NCBI RefSeq assembly: GCF_900094545.1
Contig: NZ_FMAH01000038.1
Coordinates: 1 to 63,754, forward strand
DNA: 63,754 nucleotides
From: Martinezella miluonensis
GTDB lineage: Bacteria > Pseudomonadota > Alphaproteobacteria > Rhizobiales > Rhizobiaceae
Direction: 5' to 3'
The notes under the pieces were generated by a model, which made no database searches, was not told where the DNA came from, and worked only from the letters and a program-made list of their open reading frames with translations. The translations under genes and the position numbers were made by a program. Numbering within the stretch: position 1 is the stretch's first letter; every line of letters starts with the position of its first letter. Positions 34,300 to 42,978 of the stretch are shown piece after piece.

Positions 34300-34349
34300 T
34301 ACTGTCTTTAATGATTAGCCTTGTTCCGGCAGCGATGGCGGAGAAGACA

Positions 34350-35705
34350 ATGGCGGGTATACGACGGCAATTGAAGCTTGGGGCTTTTCTCTACCCGACC
34401 GGCCATCATATTGCCGCCTGGCGGCATCCTCTGACGCAGGCCGATGCAGGCTCCAATTTTGCCCATTATGTCGGACTTGCACAAATCGCCGAGGCGGCGA
34501 AATTCGATCTCATCTTCCTGGCGGACGGCGCCGGTACGCGTGGCGACGATACGGAGGCGCTACATCGCACGGCCCAGCGCTATGTCGCGCAATTCGAGCC
34601 GATCACGTTGCTCTCGGCGCTGGCGGCGGTGACGAAGAATATCGGCTTCGTGGCGACCGCCTCGACCTCCTTCAACGAGCCCTATCACATTGCCCGCAAA
34701 TTCGCCTCCCTCGACCATATCAGCGGCGGCCGCGCCGGTTGGAACCTTGTCACGTCCTCCAGCGATCATGAAGCGCATAATTTCGGCAGGGACGAACATT
34801 ATGCCCATGCCGAACGCTACGAACGAGCCGAAGAATTTGCCGATGTCGTTCTCGGCCTTTGGGACACTTGGGAGGAGGACGCTTTTCCCCGCAACAAGCA
34901 AAGCGGCATCTATTATGATCCGCAAAAGCAGCACATCCTCAATCACAAGGGAAAACACTTCAAGGTTCGTGGTCCGCTGAACGTGGCGCGCGCTCCGCAG
35001 GGCCACCCGGTTCTGGTCCAGGCGGGTTCGTCCGAGCCGGGGCGGGAGCTCGCCGCTCGAACGGCCGAGGTCGTTTTCACCGCGCATCAGACGATTGAGG
35101 ATGCCCGCGCATTCTATGCCGATCTCAAAGGCCGTCTTGCCAAATACGGGCGTGATCATGATGACCTCAAGATCATGCCCGGCATTTTCCCAGTCGTCGG
35201 CCGGACGCGGGAGGAGGCGCAGCGGAAATTTGCCGAACTTCAGGATCTCGTTCATCCGGTGGTCGGCCTTTCCATGCTGAATGGCATGTCTGGTGGCGTC
35301 GACCTGTCGCAATATCCGCTGGACGGACCTATTCCGGATCTACCGGAAACCAATGGCAGTAAAAGCCGTCAGAAACTGCTGCTCGATCTTGCCAGGCGCG
35401 AAAACCTGACGATCCGGGAACTTTATCTCCGCATCGCCGGTGCGCGTGGTCATTGGCAGATCGTGGGAACGCCGATCGACATCGCCGATCAGATGGAAGA
35501 ATGGTTCAGGAGGGAGGCTGCCGATGGCTTCAACGTCATGCCGCCACAGCTGCCGACCGGCCTTTACGATTTCGTCGAACATGTGCTGCCGGAGCTGCGG
35601 CGTCGCGGCCTCTTCCGTAACGATTACGAAGGTTCGACACTGCGCGAAAACCTCGGATTGAAAGTGCCCCTTCATCCAGCGCGGCACGCGGTTGCTGCGG
35701 AGTAG
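34350..35705 (+). CDS. NtaA/SnaA-family FMN-dependent monooxygenase
   Basis: 451 residues starting at MAGIRRQLKLGAFLYP, which has GGAGAAGAC just upstream; two in-frame upstream ATGs (34311, 34335) are less likely. The core TASTSFNEPYHIARKFASLDHI, SGGRAGWNLVTSSSDHEAHNFG and PQGHPVLVQAGSSEPG is complete. It heads a plus-strand operon with a sulfonate-type ABC importer (35713-39269), giving uptake and cleavage in one transcript, as in ssuEADCB-like loci. No Cys. Confidence 0.87.
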   Translation: MAGIRRQLKLGAFLYPTGHHIAAWRHPLTQADAGSNFAHYVGLAQIAEAAKFDLIFLADGAGTRGDDTEALHRTAQRYVAQFEPITLLSALAAVTKNIGFVATASTSFNEPYHIARKFASLDHISGGRAGWNLVTSSSDHEAHNFGRDEHYAHAERYERAEEFADVVLGLWDTWEEDAFPRNKQSGIYYDPQKQHILNHKGKHFKVRGPLNVARAPQGHPVLVQAGSSEPGRELAARTAEVVFTAHQTIEDARAFYADLKGRLAKYGRDHDDLKIMPGIFPVVGRTREEAQRKFAELQDLVHPVVGLSMLNGMSGGVDLSQYPLDGPIPDLPETNGSKSRQKLLLDLARRENLTIRELYLRIAGARGHWQIVGTPIDIADQMEEWFRREAADGFNVMPPQLPTGLYDFVEHVLPELRRRGLFRNDYEGSTLRENLGLKVPLHPARHAVAAE

Positions 35706-35712
35706 CAAAGCC

Positions 35713-36543
35713 ATGGGTAATTCCCTGCATGTTCAGATCAGCCATGTCACCCGCCAATTTAAGGTGAACGGCGAGACTTTGACCGCTCTCGATGATGTCA
35801 GTCTTGATATTGCCGAGGGCGAGTTTGTGACCATCGTCGGAGCGAGCGGTTGCGGAAAGTCGACGCTTTTGCGCCTCGGTGCCGGCCTTGATCTTCCGAC
35901 ATCGGGATTCGTTGGTCACGCAGGGCGACCTGTCAGGGAGCCAAGCCTCGAGCGAGGCATCGTCTTTCAGGAGCCAAGGCTTTTCCCCTGGCTGACGGTC
36001 GCTCGCAATATCGCGCTTGGTCTGGAAAATTCCAGCCTACCTAAGGCGGATAAAAAGAAGCTGGTCGAATTGCATCTCGAACTCGTCGGTCTTTCGGGCT
36101 TCGCTGATGCCTATCCGCACCAGCTTTCGGGAGGGATGGCTCAACGTGCCGGTATTGCGCGCGGCCTGGTCAATCGCCCCAACGTACTCTTTCTCGATGA
36201 ACCCTTCGGCGCGCTCGACGCCATCACCAAGGCAAGGCTGCAGGACGAGTTGCAGACGATATGGGCGAAGGAACGCATCACCATGGTTCTGGTGACGCAT
36301 GACGTCGAGGAAGCCGTCTATCTCGGCGATCGCGTCGTCGTCATGTCACCTCGCCCAGGTCGCATCCGTGACATCGTTCCAGTGGATTTGGCGCGTCCAC
36401 GCGATCGCACCTCTCCCAGGCTGGTCGAAATCCGCAATCGGGTTCTTGAGAGCCTCAACGCCACGACGTCAACGCCTCGCCCGCCATCGAGCATCACAAG
36501 TCCGGCGGTTGAAAACCGGCCTGCGTTCGTCGCAGCAGAATAA
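35713..36543 (+). CDS. ssuB-like: Sulfonate/taurine-type ABC transporter ATPase
   Basis: 276 residues from the ATG at 35713. Walker A GASGCGKST, signature LSGGMAQR, Walker B LFLDEPFGALD, and the H-loop VTHDVEEAVYLGDRVVVM typical of SsuB/TauB. It lies 7 bp after the monooxygenase gene and 14 bp before its binding-protein gene. Confidence 0.88.
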   Translation: MGNSLHVQISHVTRQFKVNGETLTALDDVSLDIAEGEFVTIVGASGCGKSTLLRLGAGLDLPTSGFVGHAGRPVREPSLERGIVFQEPRLFPWLTVARNIALGLENSSLPKADKKKLVELHLELVGLSGFADAYPHQLSGGMAQRAGIARGLVNRPNVLFLDEPFGALDAITKARLQDELQTIWAKERITMVLVTHDVEEAVYLGDRVVVMSPRPGRIRDIVPVDLARPRDRTSPRLVEIRNRVLESLNATTSTPRPPSSITSPAVENRPAFVAAE

Positions 36544-36557
36544 TCACGGAGCAACAG

Positions 36558-37634
36558 ATGAAACTGTCCATTATTTCGCGTTTGGTCGCCGGGGCGGCAG
36601 TCGCCTTGACCCTGCTTTCGGCCGCCGCCCAGGCGCAGGATTCCCTCGTCATTTATGTTGGCTACGCCGCGATCGGCGTCGACAACAAACCCTATGCTGA
36701 GGGAACCTCGGCTGCGACGGCGCGCGCCGGCGAATTTCTGGAAAAGGAATTCGCCAACGATCCGAACGTCAAGATCGAATGGACTTTCTTCAAGGGTGCG
36801 GGGCCGGCGGTTAACGAGGGTTTCGCCAACGACCAGCTCGACTTTGCCTATCAGGGCGATCTTCCAGCGCTGATCGGGCGGGCAACCGGCCTGAAGACGA
36901 AGTTCCTGCTGGCAAGCGGCGCGCGCAAGCCGCTTTATCTGGCGGCCGCCAAGGGCTCCGGCATCAAGACGATCGAGGATCTGAAGGGACGCAAGATTGC
37001 CCTGCAGCGCGGAACCAACGGGCATCTTGCCGCCATCAAGGTGCTGCAAGCGCATGGGCTGACGGAACGGGACATTCAGGTCATCAATCTCGATACGGCC
37101 GGAACGGTTGCCGCCCTGAGCAGCAAAGATATCGACGCAGCCTTCGGCGACACGCAGCTCATCAATCTGGCAGCCAAAGATAGCGCCGATATCATTTATA
37201 CGACCAAAGGCGACGATCCACGCTTCGGCCGCAATGCCGGGATCATCGGCCGCGAGGCTTTCATCGAGGCTCATCCGGAGATCACGCAGCGTGTTGTCGA
37301 TGCCTTTGTCAAGGCAGCGCAATGGTCGTCGGAGGAACAGAATCGTGCGGCACTCTTTGAACTCTGGCACAAGTCCGGCACGCCTGTTCCGATCCTGGAG
37401 GAGTTTTTCCGCAACGATACCCTGGCCTATCGCAACTCGCCGCTGATCGATGACCTGCTCACGTCCCAGTACAGGGAGCAGGCGGTCAAGAGCAAGGAAT
37501 ATGGCCTGATCCGCCGCGACGTCGATCTCAATGGCTGGTTTGAGCCGAAATATCTCAACAATGCGCTGGAAAAGCTCGGGTTCACGAAGTTCTGGCAGCC
37601 CTATGGTGCTGATGGAAAGCCGGTTGCCTCCTGA
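36558..37634 (+). CDS. ssuA-like: Sulfonate-type periplasmic binding protein
   Basis: 358 residues with a Sec signal (cleavage likely after AAAQAQ, about residue 27) and the SsuA-like pattern: YAAIGV near the mature start, LDFAYQGDLPALIGRATG, IEDLKGRKIALQRGTNGHLAA and AAFGDTQLINLA. The mature protein contains neither Met nor Cys. It delivers an aliphatic or aryl sulfonate-like ligand to the two following permeases. Confidence 0.87.
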   Translation: MKLSIISRLVAGAAVALTLLSAAAQAQDSLVIYVGYAAIGVDNKPYAEGTSAATARAGEFLEKEFANDPNVKIEWTFFKGAGPAVNEGFANDQLDFAYQGDLPALIGRATGLKTKFLLASGARKPLYLAAAKGSGIKTIEDLKGRKIALQRGTNGHLAAIKVLQAHGLTERDIQVINLDTAGTVAALSSKDIDAAFGDTQLINLAAKDSADIIYTTKGDDPRFGRNAGIIGREAFIEAHPEITQRVVDAFVKAAQWSSEEQNRAALFELWHKSGTPVPILEEFFRNDTLAYRNSPLIDDLLTSQYREQAVKSKEYGLIRRDVDLNGWFEPKYLNNALEKLGFTKFWQPYGADGKPVAS

Positions 37635-37665
37635 TCGTAGACGCGATCAAGACTAGGAGATTGGC

Positions 37666-38484
37666 GTGAGCGCTGTTGTCGAGACTACCGGTCGGGCCGG
37701 CTTGCCGCTATCGTTAGCAAGGCTCCAGCGCCTTGTCCTTTTCCTGACCGGCCTGATCTCTCCGCTCGGTTTGCTCGGTCTCTGGTGGGTTGCTTCCATC
37801 AGAGGCTGGTTGCCGGAGCAGATTCTGCCACCGCCAGCCTATGTCTACCAAACCGGCCGCGACATGATCCTAAGCGGCGAGCTTCTCTATCACACCGGCG
37901 TCAGTCTCGGCCGTGTGGTCATCGGCTTTACCATCGGCGCCGGGCTTGGCCTGTTGCTCGGCATAGCCATGGGGCTTTCCGAAAGGGTCGAGGACTATGT
38001 GAAGCCGCTCTTCCTCGCCTTCGCACAGATCCCGACGCTCGGATGGATTCCGCTTTTGATGCTGCTTGTCGGCATCGAGGAAACCTTGAAGATCATCATC
38101 ATTGCCAAGGGCGCCATCGTGCCGATGACAATGAACACGCTCGCCGGGATCCGCGGCGTTTCGCCGAAATATCTCGAGGTCGGTCGGGCATTGCGTTTCA
38201 GCCGCTGGCAGACCCTGCGATTGATCGTGCTGCCAGCAGCCGTTCCCTCCATATTCACCGGCATTCGCTATGGTCTCACCCATTCATGGACATCGCTTGT
38301 CGGCGTGGAGCTGCTGGCCTCTTCTGAGGGGCTTGGCTATCTGCTGGTATGGGGGCGGCAAATGTTCTGGCTCGATACCGTCATTGTTGCAATGATTGCC
38401 GTCGGTCTGGTCGGCTTCGTCATGGACAAGGGGCTGGACCGCACCGAGCTCCTCATTCAGCGCTGGAAGCGGCAGGAGCTTTGA
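37666..38484 (+). CDS. ssuC-like: Sulfonate-type ABC transporter permease 1
   Basis: 272 residues, about six membrane segments, start GTG at 37666. The LPPPAYVYQTGRDMI segment and the EAA loop (VSPKYLEVGRALRFSRWQTLRLIVLPAAVPSIFTGIRYG, split by helices) are characteristic of SsuC/TauC. A second, different permease gene follows after 2 bp, so the transporter is probably a heterodimer instead of the usual SsuC homodimer. Confidence 0.87.
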   Translation: MSAVVETTGRAGLPLSLARLQRLVLFLTGLISPLGLLGLWWVASIRGWLPEQILPPPAYVYQTGRDMILSGELLYHTGVSLGRVVIGFTIGAGLGLLLGIAMGLSERVEDYVKPLFLAFAQIPTLGWIPLLMLLVGIEETLKIIIIAKGAIVPMTMNTLAGIRGVSPKYLEVGRALRFSRWQTLRLIVLPAAVPSIFTGIRYGLTHSWTSLVGVELLASSEGLGYLLVWGRQMFWLDTVIVAMIAVGLVGFVMDKGLDRTELLIQRWKRQEL

Positions 38485-38486
38485 CT

Positions 38487-39269
38487 ATGGTGCAGACTAG
38501 CCGTCTCGTACGTTTCCGACGTGGGATCACGCTGCCGCTTCTTCTCCTTGTCGCTTGGGAAGTCTCAAGCCGGGTCGGTTTGGCGGATGCGCGCTTTCTG
38601 CCGCCGTTGGAAGACGTGGTAGCGACGGCCAAACGCGAGCTGATCGACAATGATCTGATCGGTGAGCTTGGCTTCAGCCTTATGCGTAATATTGCCGGCT
38701 TTCTTATCGGATGCGTGTTGGGCGTCGGTTTCGCCAGCCTATTGGCGCTCTCGCGCATTGCCGATCGGCTGATCATGCCGACCTTCAACGGGCTGAAGCA
38801 GATCTCCCTTCTGGCCTGGATACCGCTGATCTCGGTCTGGTTCGGCTTTGGCGAACAGGCGAAGATCGTCTTCGTCGCGCTTGCCGCTTTCATTCCCATC
38901 GTTCTCAACACTTATGACGGCATGCGCGAGGCGCCGGCCGAACTGCTAGAGGTCGGCCGCGCGCTGAAGTTCAATGTGCGCCAGAAGGCACTGCGGATCT
39001 ATATTCCCTCGGCAATGCCGTCTATCGCGACCGGGGTCCATCTGGGCTTGATCTACGCCTGGCTCGCGACCGTGGGAGCAGAATATTTCCTAGCCGTCGG
39101 TCCGGGTATCGGCGGTCTGGTGATTGCCGGCCGTGAACGGTTCGACATGGCCCTGGTAATGGTAGGCGTCCTGATATTGGGCCTAGTCGGCTTCACCCTC
39201 AATCGACTTGCCTCCGCGCTGGAGGCTTATCTGCTGCGCTGGCGACCCAAACAGCAGCAGACTACATAG
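38487..39269 (+). CDS. ssuC-like: Sulfonate-type ABC transporter permease 2
   Basis: 260 residues from MVQTSRLVRFRRGITLPLLLL at 38487; the longer upstream frame is overlap with permease 1. It has FLPPLEDVVATAKREL, GLKQISLLAWIPLISVWFGFGEQ and the EAA loop at APAELLEVGRALKFN. End of the operon 34350-39269; no obvious terminator. Confidence 0.86.
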   Translation: MVQTSRLVRFRRGITLPLLLLVAWEVSSRVGLADARFLPPLEDVVATAKRELIDNDLIGELGFSLMRNIAGFLIGCVLGVGFASLLALSRIADRLIMPTFNGLKQISLLAWIPLISVWFGFGEQAKIVFVALAAFIPIVLNTYDGMREAPAELLEVGRALKFNVRQKALRIYIPSAMPSIATGVHLGLIYAWLATVGAEYFLAVGPGIGGLVIAGRERFDMALVMVGVLILGLVGFTLNRLASALEAYLLRWRPKQQQTT

Positions 39270-39446
39270 GTTGCGCCTGCCAATAGTTATGGGTAGGCAC
39301 CGCCTTTGGATCGTCCTTGAAGAAACAATATCGGGGACCTCGAGAAAATCAGTTCAGAAGACCTTGTCGGCAGCGCTGCCGGCATGCCTGCGTATATTGA
39401 AACGGATTTCTGTTTCGGCATTCACAAACGCATCAGGATACCTTTA

Positions 39447-39465
39447 GTCTATTAATTTTATAGAC
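39447..39465. promoter_or_regulatory. LysR-type box (copy d, perfect palindrome)
   Basis: GTCTAT-TAATTTT-ATAGAC, identical arms and spacing to copy b. It lies 87 bp upstream of the binding-protein gene at 39553, placing it where an activator would sit. Confidence 0.75.
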
Positions 39466-39552
39466 AATTATGATCCCGTTCACGCCGCGCGATCTCTGTT
39501 CTCCTTCCGAGCGGATGATGAGAGCGGCAGCGACCAATATTAGGGACGGGAT

Positions 39553-41184
39553 ATGAACGAAAGATATTCGAGCGTGAATGGTACGAAGCGAGCTAAGAGC
39601 GGCATCGCCCTTGCATTTTCACTTTTGGCGATGATCGGTACCGCGGCGAATGCGGCATCGGACGCGACAAAGCCGGTCGATGGCGGTGTTCTCAATGTGG
39701 GATTGGGGACCGATGCGTCGATCATTGATCCTTCCATCACCGGCAATTCGATTACGGCACTGATTACCCGCAATATTGTCGACTCGCTTGTCGGGCAGGC
39801 TGAAGACAACAAATTCACGCCGTGGCTTGCAGAAAGCTGGGACATCAACGGCGACAACACCGTCTATACGTTCCATCTGCGTCAAGGTGTAACCTTCAGC
39901 GACGGCACGCCGTTCGACGCGGCAGCGGTCAAGTATAATTTCGACCGCATTCTCGATCCGAAAACGACTTCCAGTTATGCCAAGTCATTGCTTGGGCCGA
40001 TCGACAAGATCGAGGCTCCCGACGCTCGTACGGTCATTATCCGCTACCGTCAGTCCTTCGCTCCCCTGTTGCAGGGGTTAAGCCTTCCCTATCTTGGCAT
40101 CCAGTCGCCGACCTACCTTCAGAAAGCCCAGAGCACGACGAATACGGTGATCGGATCGGGTCCCTACGTGCTGGACAACTTCACCAAGGGCAGTGGCAGC
40201 AAGCTTAGTCGCCGTGCGGATTACAATTGGGGGCCCGGCTATGCCGCGCATAAGGGGCCGGCTCATTTCGATCAGATCGTTTTCAAATACCTGCCGGAGG
40301 CCTCCGTGCGCCTCGGTGCGCTGGCAAGCGGCCAGCTGCAGGCGATCGACGCGGTGCCGCCCGCAAATTATCGCTCCGTTCAAGGTAACGGCAAGCTGCA
40401 GGTAGTGACGCGGGAAAACCCCGGCGTCAACAGCTCCTATTTCCTGAATACCTCGAAAGGCCCGTTTCAAGACTTGAAGGTACGTCAGGCTTTCCAGAGC
40501 GCGGTCAATGGGCCTGCCGCGGTCAAGGCTGCCTTCTTCGGAACCTTGAAGCCGGCCGACAATATCCTCGGTCCTTCGACGCTCTATTATGACCACGATA
40601 TTTCCAGCTTATGGGGCTTCGATCTGGCAAAGGCCAATCGGTTGCTTGACGAGGCGGGCTGGTCGCAGAAGGACGCCGATGGTGTCCGCAAAAAGGACGG
40701 CGGCCGGCTGACCCTGCATTATGTCTACGACAGCACCTCGCTCGCCGCGACGGAAGTGACCTTGGCGCAGGCCGTTCAATATCAGGTGCGGCAGGCGGGC
40801 TTCGATCTTCAGCTCGATCCAGTCGATTCCGGCGGCTTGACCGCGCGCACCAATGCCAATGATTACGATCTGACCTCGTTCTACTATGTGCGTGCGGAGC
40901 CCGATATCCTGCGCACGGTATTCCATTCGGCCTACATTCCACCAGCCGGTTCGAATGTGTCTCGTGTCAAAAGCCTCGATGAAAAGCTGACGAAGGCGGT
41001 GGGCGCATCGGATGCCGAACGCAAAAAGCTTTATGCCGAAGTGCAGAAAGAAGTGATCGATCAGGCTTATGCCGTGCCACTTTTTGTAGCGGCCTATCAA
41101 CTCGGCGCCTCCAAGAAGCTTCTCGGCATTTCCTGGGCCACCAACGCGAAGCCGAATTTCTATGATGCCTGGCTGGATCAGTAA
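39553..41184 (+). CDS. Family-5 substrate-binding protein
   Basis: 543 residues with a Sec signal (SGIALAFSLLAMIGTAANAA). Blocks: WLAESWDINGDNTVYTFHLRQGVTFSDG (residues about 95-123, split) and GSGPYVLDNF. The mature part has no Met and no Cys. First gene of a complete importer operon: DppB-type (overlap), DppC-type (overlap) and a fused double ATPase. Confidence 0.87.
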   Translation: MNERYSSVNGTKRAKSGIALAFSLLAMIGTAANAASDATKPVDGGVLNVGLGTDASIIDPSITGNSITALITRNIVDSLVGQAEDNKFTPWLAESWDINGDNTVYTFHLRQGVTFSDGTPFDAAAVKYNFDRILDPKTTSSYAKSLLGPIDKIEAPDARTVIIRYRQSFAPLLQGLSLPYLGIQSPTYLQKAQSTTNTVIGSGPYVLDNFTKGSGSKLSRRADYNWGPGYAAHKGPAHFDQIVFKYLPEASVRLGALASGQLQAIDAVPPANYRSVQGNGKLQVVTRENPGVNSSYFLNTSKGPFQDLKVRQAFQSAVNGPAAVKAAFFGTLKPADNILGPSTLYYDHDISSLWGFDLAKANRLLDEAGWSQKDADGVRKKDGGRLTLHYVYDSTSLAATEVTLAQAVQYQVRQAGFDLQLDPVDSGGLTARTNANDYDLTSFYYVRAEPDILRTVFHSAYIPPAGSNVSRVKSLDEKLTKAVGASDAERKKLYAEVQKEVIDQAYAVPLFVAAYQLGASKKLLGISWATNAKPNFYDAWLDQ

Positions 41185-42115
41185 GGTCTCGCGGATCGCC
41201 GTTCGGCGGATCGGCGTAATCGTTGCCGTGCTTTGGGGCGCGGCAACGATTACGTTCATTACCGTCAAGCTCATACCGGGCGATCCTGTGGCGATATTGG
41301 CCGGCGGCGAAAATGTCGTCGACGAGGCCGAGCGCGCCGCATTGGTGCATCAATATGGTCTGGATCAGCCGCTCGCGCTGCAATACGCGCATTATGTCGG
41401 CAAGGCTTTGATCGGCGATTTCGGGCAAAGCTATCAGTATCGCCAGCCCGTTTCCGAGGTAATCTATGAGGCGGCCGGACCGACATTGCAGCTTGCCGGC
41501 AGTGCTGTCGCTCTCGCTCTTTTTCTGGCGATCAGCGTTGCCCTTACGACGGCGGCCCGCCGCAGGAGCCTGACGCTGCTGTCCTCGGGAGTAGAGCTGA
41601 TCCTGTTGAGTACGCCCGTCTACTGGATCGGGATCGTCCTGCTGACGATCTTCAGCTTTAATCTGGAATGGTTTCCGGTGACCGGCAATGACGGGCCATC
41701 CGCGTTGGTGCTTCCAGCCATTGCACTGAGCCTGCCCTTGGCCGCTCTTTTAAGCCAGGTGTTGCGAGACGGATTGGAAGAGGCATTGTCGCAGCCGTTT
41801 TCGCTGACCGTGAGAACGCGCGGCGTCGGCGAGACGGTCTTACGTGTGAGGCATGGTTTGCGGCACGCCGCGCTGGCGGCATCGACCCTTACCGGCACTC
41901 TGCTCGCCGGCACCCTCGGCGGCTCGATCCTGACCGAAACGGTATTCGGCCGTTCGGGAATTGGGCAGATCACGCTTCAAGCGATCAAGAATCGGGACAT
42001 GCCGTTGATCCTTGGCCTGGTGATGCTGTCCGCGCTTGTCTTCGTCATCGTCAATCTTCTGGTCGATGCCTTCTACCTTTTGATCGATCCACGTTTACGG
42101 AGGACGGGCCTTTGA
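41162..42115 (+). CDS. ABC transporter permease, DppB type
   Basis: About 317 residues; two adjacent ATGs (41162, 41165) are possible starts, both overlapping the binding-protein stop. Six membrane segments, FITVKLIPGDPVAILAGG after the first helix and an EAA loop near LTVRTRGVGETVLRVRHGLRHAAL. Overlaps the DppC-type gene by 4 bp. Confidence 0.86.
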   Translation: MMPGWISKVSRIAVRRIGVIVAVLWGAATITFITVKLIPGDPVAILAGGENVVDEAERAALVHQYGLDQPLALQYAHYVGKALIGDFGQSYQYRQPVSEVIYEAAGPTLQLAGSAVALALFLAISVALTTAARRRSLTLLSSGVELILLSTPVYWIGIVLLTIFSFNLEWFPVTGNDGPSALVLPAIALSLPLAALLSQVLRDGLEEALSQPFSLTVRTRGVGETVLRVRHGLRHAALAASTLTGTLLAGTLGGSILTETVFGRSGIGQITLQAIKNRDMPLILGLVMLSALVFVIVNLLVDAFYLLIDPRLRRTGL

Positions 42116-42978
42116 GCAATGTCGTTCTGGCTGCTGGCGGGCAGGAGCGCGCAACACGCAAACGCCCGATCTGGCTGTCTTTCGGTCTATTTATTCCCTT
42201 CGCCTTTGTGGTCGTGCTTGGCGTAGCGGTCTGGATGCCGCAATGGCTTTCCTCTTTCGATCCCGAGGCGGTCGATCCGAATGCGATCTTGCTGCCGCCG
42301 GATGCCGCGCACTGGTTTGGAACGGATGAGCTGGGCCGCGATCTGTTTTCGCGGGTGGTATACGGAACCTCGCAATCTCTGACGATCAGTATCGGCGCGA
42401 CCCTGATCGCAAGCATCGGCGGGATTGTGCTGGGCACGGCGGCCGCGCTGGCTCCGAGGCCGATCGGCAGGCTTCTGTTGCGCATTATCGATATCCTGCT
42501 CGCATTTCCGGAGATGCTGCTTGCGCTGCTGGTGATCGCGGTTCTCGGGCGTGGGCCTGCCAATACATTATTGGCGGTCGGGCTCGCCAGCATTGCCAGC
42601 TATGCCAGACTGATCCGTTCGCAGGTACTGCAGATTAAGCTGTCGGGCTATGTCGAGCATGCCGTGGCACTTGGCGAACATCCCTGGACCATCATCAGGC
42701 GGCATATCGTACCCAACGCCATCCGACCACTTCTCATCCTTGCGACCATCGGCGTGGGGAGTTCCGTGCTGTCGGCTTCGGCGCTGAGCTTTCTCGGCCT
42801 CGGCGTGGTTCCGCCGGCGGCGGAATGGGGCGCGCTCCTCGCCAATGGCCGCAATTTTCTCGATATAGCACCCTGGACCAGTCTGCTGCCGGCAACGGTG
42901 GTCGCGCTTTCCGTCATTTCGATCACGCTGCTTGGCCGCCGGTTGCAGACCCTGCTTGCAACGGGAGATCTGCGATGA
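42112..42978 (+). CDS. ABC transporter permease, DppC type
   Basis: 288 residues; starts TTG at 42112 in an overlap with the preceding stop. Contains AHWFGTDELGRDLFSRVVYGTSQ, the DppC signature before the core helices, and the EAA loop YVEHAVALGEHPWTIIRRHIVPNAIRP. Overlaps the fused ATPase gene (ATGA). Confidence 0.86.
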   Translation: MSNVVLAAGGQERATRKRPIWLSFGLFIPFAFVVVLGVAVWMPQWLSSFDPEAVDPNAILLPPDAAHWFGTDELGRDLFSRVVYGTSQSLTISIGATLIASIGGIVLGTAAALAPRPIGRLLLRIIDILLAFPEMLLALLVIAVLGRGPANTLLAVGLASIASYARLIRSQVLQIKLSGYVEHAVALGEHPWTIIRRHIVPNAIRPLLILATIGVGSSVLSASALSFLGLGVVPPAAEWGALLANGRNFLDIAPWTSLLPATVVALSVISITLLGRRLQTLLATGDLR

